Source of the DNA: Trichoplax adhaerens
Lineage: Eukaryota > Placozoa > Uniplacotomia > Trichoplacea > Trichoplacidae
Direction: 5' to 3'
DNA: 64,000 bases
Assembly (NCBI RefSeq): GCF_000150275.1
Contig: NW_002060948.1
Span: 1,725,328 to 1,789,327 of the forward strand
Under the pieces are notes generated by a model, which saw only the letters and a list, made by a program, of their open reading frames with translations, was not told the DNA's origin and did not search any database. The translations under genes were made by a program, and so were the position numbers. Shown one piece after another: positions 50,651 to 60,704 of this stretch. Numbering within the stretch: the stretch's first letter is position 1; each line of letters begins with the position of its first letter.

Positions 50651-53074
50651 ATGATTACCCGAAGCAAGAAGGCCGAGACCAGTCCTAGCTCAAATGGAAC
50701 AATTACCTCACCTTTTGCTAGTAAATGATAGAATTTACGAAGGAAATTATTCAGGGCTTAGTTATGCCTGTGTTGATTAGTTTTTACTGATACTGTATCT
50801 AGTGAATCACCAGCAGGTGTCTAAATGTTGATAAATTGTAAATATGTTATTTTTATTTTTAAATTTAGGCCCTCTGCAGAATACACAGTCCTCTAGTAAA
50901 GATCAAGAAACTGAAATAACATGGGATAGCAGTAGTCCAAGCCCCATTCGATGCGTTCTATCCAAAGGTTAGAAGATATAGTTATAATTACCATGAAATT
51001 TTTATTACTTGAGTTTAATGAGCTATCGATAGAGGTTATAGAGTTGTAATTGAAAATGATAGCAACTATTGATGTTAGCAGTACAGCGAAAAGATTGTAA
51101 CAAAATAGATCGTTCGATTACTTTGGTGATTATACTGTATTGTTGAACAGTTATGCTTATTCCTTAAATTATCTTATAGGTAAAAAGCTTAAAAGGTTAA
51201 CGCTAGGTAGCCATAATCGTCGTAGTAGCTCTGTTTCGGACTTGGTTCGGGTATTATCAAAAACAAGCTCCAACGTAAGATGTTAAGAGATAACTTATAG
51301 GCAATGCTAAATATTAATTTATTTAAATTATTATTATACGTATAGAAAAATTAGTGTTATTTGATGAGTAGCCTTTTGATCGCTACGTAAGTGTCAACCA
51401 TTTTTAAGTTGGTTTACACGAATATGCATGTAGTTTTACTAAATAGCTAAAATGTACCCTTAGCAGGGTACTGCATGATACCATAAGTACTCTTGCCCCT
51501 AGTCGTGTTAAAATAATTCAAATTGAACTGGTGTTGCTGTACTTACTGTTACGAATCAATTGTAACAAAATTATGACATTTCATTACAACGTTACACAGA
51601 AAAATAGCCAGTTACAACAAAGGCCTAAGACTCCACTATTAGGCATCTGGATGAATAAAGAAAATCAGAGGGATGAAAATATCGATGTTCAATTAGTGAA
51701 AACTTCTAAAACCAGGTAAAAGCATATTATCTGGCTATAACTGTTTTAGAGTTAGCAGTTCTAGATTTTGTAAACGCTATCGCCAATATGTTTTGATTTA
51801 CAATTTTAGTAATGCAGTCAAATGCCAAATAAAAACTTTCATTGACTTACTGTATGTGTGTAAATAAATTGTTGCTTTGATTGTAAATAACTTAAACGGT
51901 TGCGTTGGCCTAATTCTTTATATAGAAAATTATTCAGAAAATCGAGAGAAAATAAAAATGATAAGTTTTTAGAAAAACTGCGAGAGGTCGTAAAGGATTT
52001 AGATAATTCTGACGATACAGCCAATATCAATGTAAACGAAAGGATACAATTGCAGAAACTTTGGTAAGTATTATTTTAGTATTTAAGTTTACCTTTATCG
52101 GAATGATGTCACGAAACCCATACAGAATATTTGATGTCATGATTTCTAACGTGAAATGTACGAATGTTAAATGTCGCAGTCAAGCACCAACGTGTCGAAA
52201 CGAAACTGAAGTTACGCCAATTAGGAAATATAATGAAATAGAAGGTACTGAATCATGCTCAGGTAATGGTCTTGATGTTAAAAAGGGAAACGCAAATGGT
52301 AGCGATTCGATGTTCCAACCACACTTGCCCATAGTCGGGGAAAGCCCAAGTTGCAACAAAAGAGTTAGAAGTGATGATAGTGTATGTAGATCTAATAATG
52401 AAAATGTCAATTTACGGAGAAATCCTGTTGCAAATCATGTTCAATCACATACAGAAGGTACTAAAGTTGAATTGGTACACTTGTTACATTCTGGTAACGA
52501 TGATAAGGAACATTTAAATTCTGTAACGCGTGTAGCTTGTCCTACAAAGTGCGTAAACACCGATGTAAATACTTCAAAATCCGTCTTAGAAAAGCCTTAT
52601 AGCGTCCCAATTGAGGCAAGCAAGTCAGATCATACGCTGACAGATTTTGAGCTGTTTAGCGAGACTGATATACTAGATGATACAGTTCCAGAGGCCTTTA
52701 CAAGGAATGAAGCAAGCGGTAATACCAATATGATAAAAGACCATGATACAAGCATCGCCGATGATATTTTATTGGCCGTAGCGGATGATGCTATTTGGGA
52801 TGAAAGTGTTAGTGATGAAATGTTGATAAGGTGCACCCAAGAGTGTCCAGGAATCCCTAGTGATGCCTGCTCTATTGAAAATGGAGACAATTTAACTCCT
52901 TCGAGCGAAAATAGTGTTGCAACGTGTTCTTTTAAATTAGCTAATAGCAAAGCTGGTAGTGTTCAAGATATGCAATCTGGTACGACAATTACTTTATTTA
53001 ATGATCAAGATGGGACTCATGATCTAGGTTTAACGATTGAAGATGAAGAATTACTGATGGCACTTGCAACATAA
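50651..53074 (+). CDS. ETAA1: probable ETAA1 homologue (ATR activator), six exons
   Basis: Exons: 50651-50720, 50869-50967, 51180-51274, 51600-51715, 51926-52063, 52180-53074; 1,413 bases, 470 residues, phase kept. Order of features: basic Ser-rich N terminus; a Trp-Asp-containing segment EITWDSSSPSPIRCVL resembling the ATR-activating region of ETAA1 with its conserved Trp; SVSDLVRVLSK; TPLLGIWMNKENQ; a charged coiled coil (KNDKFLEKLREVVKDL); and a long acidic C-terminal exon with DDILLAVADDAIWD and EDEELLMAL, the type of acidic amphipathic segment that can bind RPA70. The basic RPA32-binding helix known at the C terminus of vertebrate ETAA1 is not evident. The identity rests on order and motif recall. 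The last acceptor (TGTCGCAG at 52179) was chosen because it alone keeps phase without a stop. Confidence 0.65.
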
Positions 53075-53108
53075 TGAAGTATGATCACGCAAATTCTAGC
53101 TACGTTTC

Positions 53109-53114
53109 AATAAA
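53109..53114 (+). terminator. polyadenylation signal AATAAA, ETAA1-like gene
   Basis: AATAAA 35 bases after the TAA at 53072-53074, on the same strand. Confidence 0.55.
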
Positions 53115-54608
53115 AAAATTGTCATTTATGACTATTTTACTAATTGATCTTTCGAATTTATGGTTCTGGAAGGTATTCTATTTAAATTTATAAAGGAAAA
53201 TATCGTTAATGCTAAAAGCAAATGGATCAAGCTTATTTTAACGTTAAAAGTTGCTGTATTCGTGAATTTTAACTTTTTGAGCTAAAAATGTAAACGTGGT
53301 TGCTCGATTACTGCTATATATAAAGGGTAATTATTATTATAGTGATCACTTTCCAATACGGCATCATGAACAATGTAATATCAATTGATTAGGCATTTAC
53401 GTAGTTCCTGATAGCTATTGAAGAGGTGTAGCTGTTTGTTTTTTGATCAGAATTGTGTTATAAAATACAGCATCAATTAAATTAATGAGATAATCATTTA
53501 ATTACTGATATTGCATCATGGCAATAGGTACATGTGCTGATATGGAAATAGGTAATGTAACATAGATCACGCGGTGTAATTTGAAATACATCGTGCTGTA
53601 AAAAAGTGTTTCAAAACAAAGACGAATCTATTTGGTCGAGTATCGATTTGGATAGTTACTATTGGCTAAATCTACTGCATTTTAGCATTGTATATCTTGT
53701 GTACATCTAATAGACTCATTTTCAATTACTTACTTTTATATCGTTGTATATAAATTTTTACCTGAAATGTATAAATTTGAAAATTAAATACAAAGCAAAA
53801 AAATGAGTGTTTATTACCTTATTTTGTGATTGCCTTATGATAAAGACGCTTACTCGATATAGCTGGGGCCGAGTATTACTTGTAAGAGTATAATGAAAAT
53901 AGTTAATTGTTTTTAAAGTGGGGTTACAGTAGCTTTGTATCATTTCCTAAATAAGTAACATTAAGACTTATTCGTGCGTCCGCCGATATAAAACTTTATA
54001 CCACTTATCTCTCAATGACTACAAATTTATTTACGAGAGTCATGAATCATATAATAATAAGAATAGCAAATTGTCTGCGATTAATTTAGCACACAATGTT
54101 ACAAGCTAAAGTACTAGTATATTCATTTATGTACATCATCTACACGATACCCTCCTCGATTAAATAGCGGAATGTACTTGATTTATCATTGGTATGATTA
54201 TGGAATCCATTTAAATTAGCATAAAATGCCATGATTTCTGCCATAACATAAACGTCTCATAAACTTATCTTCATATATTAAACAACTTACGCTAGTTGCG
54301 TATATGTATGTTGTACATGGTACACATAAGTTAGTTCACAATTAATAAGTTGGCAAAGAAGCATAAAGGTTTAGCAATGTCTTGACATCAAAATCGTTAG
54401 CAATGAATCAGAATAGAATAGGTATAGGTACACTATATAGCAAACCATCTATGTTAATGATCACATACATACTTGAAATAAAGATTGGTAATGCAAATAA
54501 GATCTAATTGGTACAGCTGTCGTATAAAATACACAGTGATGGTTAAATTTTGATATGGATAGGTGCTTTGACGTAACATTTCCTAATGGAGGATCTTTGA
54601 TTTTGCGT
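53115..54608. other. intergenic between convergent ETAA1-like and RG-rich genes
   Basis: AT-rich. No exon recognised. Open frames at 53943-53758 and 54754-54461 on the minus strand are chance or antisense. The minus-strand gene ends at 54609. Confidence 0.5.
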
Positions 54609-57517
54609 TTATTGATCGTAGTCGGCCCAGTCGCCCACTTCAGGTGCATTATTGCTGTCAAATATCGGCGGAAACTCACCTGAATCATCGGATTTGTTAA
54701 GTGTATCATCATCTTGCTTACGTTTATCCGTGGGAGATGCAGCATCTTGATCATTTTTATCGTCCGGGTTTATATCTTGCTTGTTGTCTGTTTGATCGCG
54801 AGGTCTGTTTTGGTTTCGACCACGACGACCTCGACCTCGACCTCGACCTCGACCACCACCACGTTGAGAGCGTGGAGCACCACGATAATTTGGACGTCCA
54901 CCTCCTCTTTCTTTATTTTTGCTGTCAGGAAAAAAGAAACGCCCATCAGCAGTTTCTTCTACAGCTAAATCAGCAGGAGTTTTCTCAACTTGCGTAGACT
55001 GATCATAGTTATCTGCTGTTTTTTGATCTGCGTACCTTTCATCATCGTGATATCTCCATTCTTTATTTCTTGAGTATGAATTATTGTAGTTGTTATTATC
55101 TCTTGGTTGCCAATTTCGATCTCGACGATCATTACGGGAATAATCCCTATCATCATTCCAATTTTGATGATAACCTCTGTTATATGGTCGATTTGAATAT
55201 CTGTTTTGCCGACTTTGCCGTCGATCTGTTTCGTTACTATCTACTTGTGTGGTATCGTAGTCGTTTCCGTCATTTCTATCGCTTTCTTTATATCGATTTG
55301 GCTGTCTATATCTGTCGTTACGTCCTTTACCGCCACCATCTCTTCCTCGACGATATGCATAGTTGTAATTGTCATCTTGCTGCTCATCATAATCTTGATA
55401 CTCTCTTTCTTGCCGATTTTGCCTTTCATCTGTTTCGTTGCGATCTGTTTGTGTTGTAGCATAGTCGTTTCCGTCATTTCTGTCGCTTTCTTTATATCGA
55501 TTTGGTTGTCTATATCTGTCGTTACGTCTACCACCACCTCTATCTTTTCCTCGACGATGCGCATGGTTGTAATTATTATCTCGATGAGCATTATTGTTAT
55601 AATTTTGATAGTCCCTTTCTTCGTCAGCCAATCGATCTGAATATCTATAATTCGATCTATCTGAGTTAGAGATTTCTTGCCGTCCTTCCCGTTTTGGCTG
55701 AAATTCAACATTACGATGAAAGAATTTTAGATTTAAAACTAAAAGTCTTGATAACTTTTCAACAACTCAAAATATCCTACAAAAAGCTAAAGTATTCCGA
55801 CTTTGGAAGAAACAATAATGAAATACAGGATTTAATAAAATTAGACTAGACATACCTGTTCTCTTTGATAGTCGTTTGGGCTATTTTCTTCTTCAGGCTC
55901 ATACAATTTCACGATACGTTTACCTCCTTGCTCATCCTAATTTATTAGAATAAACGCGCAATAAACGAATAATTGCGTAAAATTATTCAGTTAAGTCATA
56001 TATGATAACCACATCATACATCTATTCGACTAAATTTAACCGGTATAGTAGTGATGTGCATTATTAATATAGTTACAAAATTAATAAAAATATTATGTCA
56101 CTACATCTACTGTATTAAGTTTTTGTTATCTATCATGGAGTACTAACTCTGACTAAACGAATTTCCATAACTCTTCGTGTTTCTGAAGCATCTGATTGAA
56201 AATTTTCATTTCTTCCTTCAGTACTAGTTTTCCTCTAGGTTGTAATAAAAATTCGCGTATTAGATAGCTCTACTACAGTATTTTGATAGTTATGTAATAG
56301 CAATATTCGGTAATATCTTTTTTATTTTTAGTCGAAACTTTTCAGCAGATAATTAATCTGCATTGATATGCATACCTGTCGTGGATGAGAGTTGCGAAAT
56401 TTTACTTGACGCGCAGGGGGATCTTCGCCCTATTATGATGAAATTTAGATGAAACATAGGTAAAAAATAATTTCGTATTCAGCTTAAATTTAATTAAATT
56501 AAAATCGATATCTTATATCATATGGATAAATTATAGGCTGAATCAGACTTGAAATATTACATTAGCTTAAATGATACATCATTAATTGTATAAATTACCC
56601 TATCATATCGTCCTTCTGATTGCCTGCCGCCTCCAGAGTATGAGTATCGTTCATTGAATTGGTCCCTTCTATGCCGTGTCTGTCAGATAAATAAATACCA
56701 TATAAAATTACTAATGATAGCAAAAAGGTAATGCTCTATCTTTCGAATATGCATTATATGCGTACGCAGTAAAGTTTGACGGGTTATATTATGCTGTAAT
56801 TTCTGCTATAATTAGCAATTAATACTAACTATAAGTTTTATTTTTAATACCGATTATAATTTGATCACGAGAATTTTATATCTGCAGTTTTAATCATAAT
56901 GCATGTGAAGGGTATAGAACACTAACATATTGAGCACTCAGTTTATGTAACAACTACCTCATGTTGATCGGTTCTCTCTTTCGTTGATGACCCTCTTGTA
57001 TTTTCCTAGTTCATAGAGTACGTATGTTGAAAGAGGAAAAATATCAAAATTTAAGATTTGCGTTTATTTACGATACTTTAGGTGTATAATATAGATGTTA
57101 TCGATAGTAGCAATGGCTTTTCTGATTTACACTCTTGAAAAATTAATTCAACTGATATGTTTGAAATTAGATGGGAAAATTTAAAAGATATCTAATCTAT
57201 CCTGTCTGTCGTTATAGTAACATCTTATTCAATGTTGCGATAACTGTACCTGCTTGAATTGCTTTTGATTTCGATCGCTACTTGGTGAGATATAGTTTGA
57301 TATAGATGTTAAGTGACTTTGCTATTAAAAAGGTCATTGACAGAGATGAATGAAAACAATATAAATACTTGATCTTGCAGCATAAATTATGATGAAATTT
57401 TTTTGTTAATATCACAGATTGGAATTACATTATTAAAGAAGATTGTTAATCTAGCGTATCTTACCGAAAGTAACTTTTGCTGCCTATTTTCATTGGATTT
57501 TTCATCGCGATTCCTTC
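54609..57517 (-). CDS. Arg/Asp/Asn/Tyr-rich protein with RG repeats, probable RNA-binding (5' exon not found)
   Basis: Minus-strand exons identified: 57517-57465, 57005-56958, 56679-56599, 56429-56376, 56234-56148, 55936-55856, 55697-54609. Apart from the first acceptor (phase 1) all junctions are phase 0. The frame is open at the 5' end, so at least one upstream exon, with the start codon, is missing from this model. The last exon encodes 362 residues: a tandem duplication of about 65 residues (both copies contain NDRYRQPNRYKESDRNDGND), a Tyr/Asn/Arg-rich stretch, then GRFFFPDSKNKERGGGRPNY, then an RGRGRGRGRRGR box and an acidic tail ending GDWADYDQ. RG boxes commonly bind RNA and are arginine-methylated, so an RNA-granule or mRNP role is likely but inferred. 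I do not recognise the orthologue. Confidence 0.75.
55290..55570 (-). repeat. coding tandem duplication in the RG-rich gene
   Basis: Two copies of about 190-200 bases, one at about 55250-55370 continuing from an HRRG/YRRG-type start and one at about 55440-55570. Each encodes RRG(K/R)D, then NDRYRQPNRYKESDRNDGND, then an N-E-T-D-x-R-Q block. The DNA copies share long identical runs (for example CTTTCTTTATATCGATTTGG), so the duplication is recent. Confidence 0.8.
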
Positions 57518-58324
57518 CTGCAGTTGTCAGAAAAAGGAATAAATTTTAGTCAGGATCAATCTATACGTTTTAGCAAGTAATACAATAGAGAACTAGAATT
57601 GCCATGAAAGCTTAACATCATTTTAATTAATTTTTAAGATATTAGTCCCAAATAAAATTTTTTATTTTTAACTACTATGGTTAATTATTATTGGTCTTAC
57701 ATACGGTAAAATAAATTGATTTGTATGACTGAATTGAAAGTAATGCAGGACAAGAATTGCTTTAATATTATTCAATTTGTCATCAGTAACTAAATTACAG
57801 CGCTGTGAATTTAAATTTATTAAGCACTTTATAAAATTTGGTGTAAACTATCGTGTAATGGATGGTAAAGAATGCACCCATCACAAAAATACTAAATACG
57901 AACATGATCTTAGTAGATCGTCGTAGATACCGCAGTAACTGATAAACGAGCTCATAGTACTGTATGTCCTACGCGATATTTTCGAATAATATTGTTACGA
58001 TCTGTAGGTAAATTATTGCTGTATTAATGTAAGTACTGTAAGATAAATAACCAATTATTAATAACTTATATTGAAACATCAACGATCTTCATATTAAGAA
58101 ATCCTAGCAGGAAAGCCATATCAAGTGGACTACTCGATATAACTTTCGTGGCGAATGTTGACTAAAGTACACTATGATCAAATATTTTGGTAGATATTGA
58201 AATGTTCTACTTGTTTGTATTAACAAGAGTATTCTTCTATTAACTGTAATTAAGCTATTAAGCTAATATTTGATGCAGCTGTTTTTCTATCATTGGATAA
58301 ATGAGGTTATTACTAAATTATAGA
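57518..58324. other. divergent gap between the RG-rich gene and the small secreted-protein gene
   Basis: Should contain the missing first exon and promoter of the minus-strand RG-rich gene and the promoter of the plus-strand gene at 58325. No ATG exon ending in the required phase was found. Confidence 0.4.
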
Positions 58325-58652
58325 ATGATTTCGATATTAGTCTTTCTCGTTATGGGTATATTAGACGCTTGTATATTGACGAAAATTGATCGAACATTGC
58401 TAATGCGCTCCCTTCTAGACAAGGCGATAAATTCATTTCACGGAGGTGACAATATTGTAAGTTTGTTAATATAATCATCAATTGAAATATTAGGGCTTTT
58501 GGGCGTCGGTCGCACAGGCAGCTATTCTATACCTTGGAAGAATGGGATTTACATATACAGATATTGAACGGCAATCAGCCTCAATATCCAATTATCCAGT
58601 CAAATTGATCAGAAGCGAGCTAATAGCTCTACTAGGTCTAATAGATAGTTGA
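58325..58652 (+). CDS. small secreted protein of unknown family, two exons
   Basis: Exon 1 58325-58456 (44 codons) ends at a strong donor (ATT/GTAAGT). Exon 2 58494-58652 begins after ATTAG and runs to TGA. Phase is 0 and the product has 96 residues. The start MISILVFLVMGILDA is a good signal peptide with cleavage likely before Cys16. The mature part has one Cys, no dibasic sites, and two predicted helical segments (around TLLMRSLLDKAINSF and AAILYLGRMG), ending RSELIALLGLIDS. The intron is only 37 bases, short for this window but AT-rich. Without dibasic sites it is not a typical neuropeptide precursor. No known family was recognised; a peptide hormone, antimicrobial or lipid-binding role would be guesswork. 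Exon 1 alone also reads through to a stop shortly after the donor (about 49 residues). Confidence 0.6.
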
Positions 58653-60704
58653 TTGGTGAATTTTATGTTGAAGTCTATTTTCTTATAAAGTGATTAATTC
58701 TTTAGGATAGCGCTGTATCTTAAGTTATCATTCGAGCTAAATGCACTGCAAGGGCTATTGAATAACGCGAGAAGATGCTTACCTACCTATTACATTTATA
58801 TTATCTCGATCAGATTGATGTAAAATATCCAATCATTGCTATTGAATTATAAGGTCGATCATTTCATTTCTAATTTCAATTCATCAGTAATATGGATGTT
58901 GATGATTCTTTATTAACGTTGAACAATGTTTATTGGATCGAGCAATGATGACAGAAGTAGGAAATGGATAAGGAGAAAATCGAGCATCGTTGACTACCCG
59001 TGCTACTTTTACTATTCTACTCTGTATCCATCCATATCAGCTTGCTTGTAGCATAGTCCAGTGATACACCGTATTCTCTTCGCTGATTTGATACACAAAA
59101 AACAGATATCACGGATGTAAAACTGTTGTACAGTATATCCTATTAGGATTTACTTTCCGGATACGCTGTGCTATGTCAACTATGCGTCTACTCCGTAAAC
59201 TGTCTACTTTTACGTCAAGCGATTATCATTTATGAGAGACGTACGTTGCCATTCTGCCTTTGCATAGCGACAATAATATCACGACTACCCTCAAAGTAGA
59301 AAGAAACTATTCTAAAAGTATATAACAGCAGCAGTATTTCCCTATTACCATCGTCCTTATCCTATAAAATAAAATATTTCTTTTGGTATAATTCATTAAT
59401 TAATTAATTCATCAGCACGTATGTGTTGCATTTCTATGTCGACGGACGCTTGTAAGGGTGGCGTATACGCGTCTATGTCGCATCTCTGTCATTCCTTGTC
59501 GATGGTAGGACTACTGAGTAAAAAAGGAGGATAAAAAGTCTGTCCTAAGGGAAGATAGGCTAGCAAGGATAGATGCAAATAGTAATCATCGACGAGGTTA
59601 GCGGCTACTTTACAGCATCGTTTATCGTTTATCTACATAACGGTAGCAAGAGCCCATTCAAGCGGGTAGAATCGAGTACCCACTACACCGTAGACTGAGG
59701 GTAGCATTGGGGTGGGTGAGATGGTTAAATTGTCCCCCTGGGCTAGGTCTACGCCAGTACTGTAGTCTATAAAGTACCGACCAGGGTGGCAATGTGGGTT
59801 GGTCATGGCAGATCGTGATTTGCTTTCCATCCAATCTATTTTAGCTTTAGTTACCTACCATGTCTTGTATCCATTGCAGACTAGAAGTGATTGAACTTGA
59901 TGATGATTTGCAGGGCGGATAGACGAGGAGATTTCAAAACTTTTGCAATTGCTTGGGCTCACTCTTCTGACTGGAGGCGTACTGTCCTTGCTGTAGGGTG
60001 TATACTGAATAATTATTGTCCGACGCTGATCCCTTTTGGGAGCATATACACATACACAGACTGCGACTTGCAGCCCTGTACGAGTGGGTCAAGTAGGTAG
60101 CATGAAAATGGCGAAAGGTGTTTTACCCCTACCTCATGCCTGAGGTACCCCCCCCCCCCCGGTACACAGCCACCCCGGGCGCAAAGGTTGCTTCTGAATG
60201 TCATTTTTCAAAAGTGACAATATCACTGTCATTCATGTATACGGCCAGTACTGTTCTCGACCCAAGCCAGTCATTGTAACCGCTAGCTGGTGACCAGTAC
60301 CATACAGCAATCTCCCCTCTTTCGGTTGTCCTTGCATACAGTACAGTACCGCACACCCTACAGTGTATCTCCATGCTAAGAATTTTGAATACTGTACAGT
60401 ACTGTACAGTACAGTATTCAAAACTGTACAGTACTGTACACTGTAAAGTAGACTTTAGTCCTGTGCTGTACTGTACTGTACAGTACAGTACGCCAACTAC
60501 AAATTTCAGGCTCTCGATTGTGTACTGTACAGTACAGTACAATACTGTAGCCTATTGTACTGTACACTGTGCAGCAGACAGACAGCAGACAGACCCATCG
60601 ATTCTGTACAGTGTACAGTACAATACTGTAGCATATTATACTGTACACTGTGCAGCAGACAGACAACAGACTCATAGTGGAACCTCTTCAAAACGGTCGT
60701 CAAC
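58653..60704. other. intergenic with GC-richer patch and palindromic repeats
   Basis: No gene recognised. About 59640-60360 is clearly richer in G and C than the rest of the window and includes a run of C at about 60150-60160. Open frames there (59830-59633, 60204-60013, 60542-60201) have no recognisable domain. 60390-60660 consists largely of overlapping TACTGTACAGTAC palindromes. Confidence 0.5.
60385..60660. repeat. cluster of TACTGTACAGTA palindromes with a 90-bp direct repeat
   Basis: Many overlapping TGTACAGTACAGTA words that are their own reverse complement (for example around 60390-60420, 60465-60490 and 60520-60545). The block from ACAATACTGTAGC to GTGCAGCAGACAGACA occurs twice (about 60538-60588 and 60618-60665). 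Every open frame over this stretch on either strand reads as Tyr/Cys/Thr/Val/Gln repeats and is spurious. Confidence 0.9.

Noticed and set aside
55070-55640. Long plus-strand open frames over the RG-rich gene, and other frames on the minus strand
   Set aside because: They are shadows of the Arg/Asp/Asn-rich coding repeats in the true frame, which has matching splice sites and an RG box.
57240-57290. Possible extra exon of the RG-rich gene (minus strand) ending at a GTACAG donor
   Set aside because: Its best open frame has a phase that does not join either neighbouring exon, so it was left out.
59633-60204. Minus-strand open frames in the GC-richer patch
   Set aside because: No domain, splice chain or signal peptide; the higher GC content alone lengthens chance open frames.
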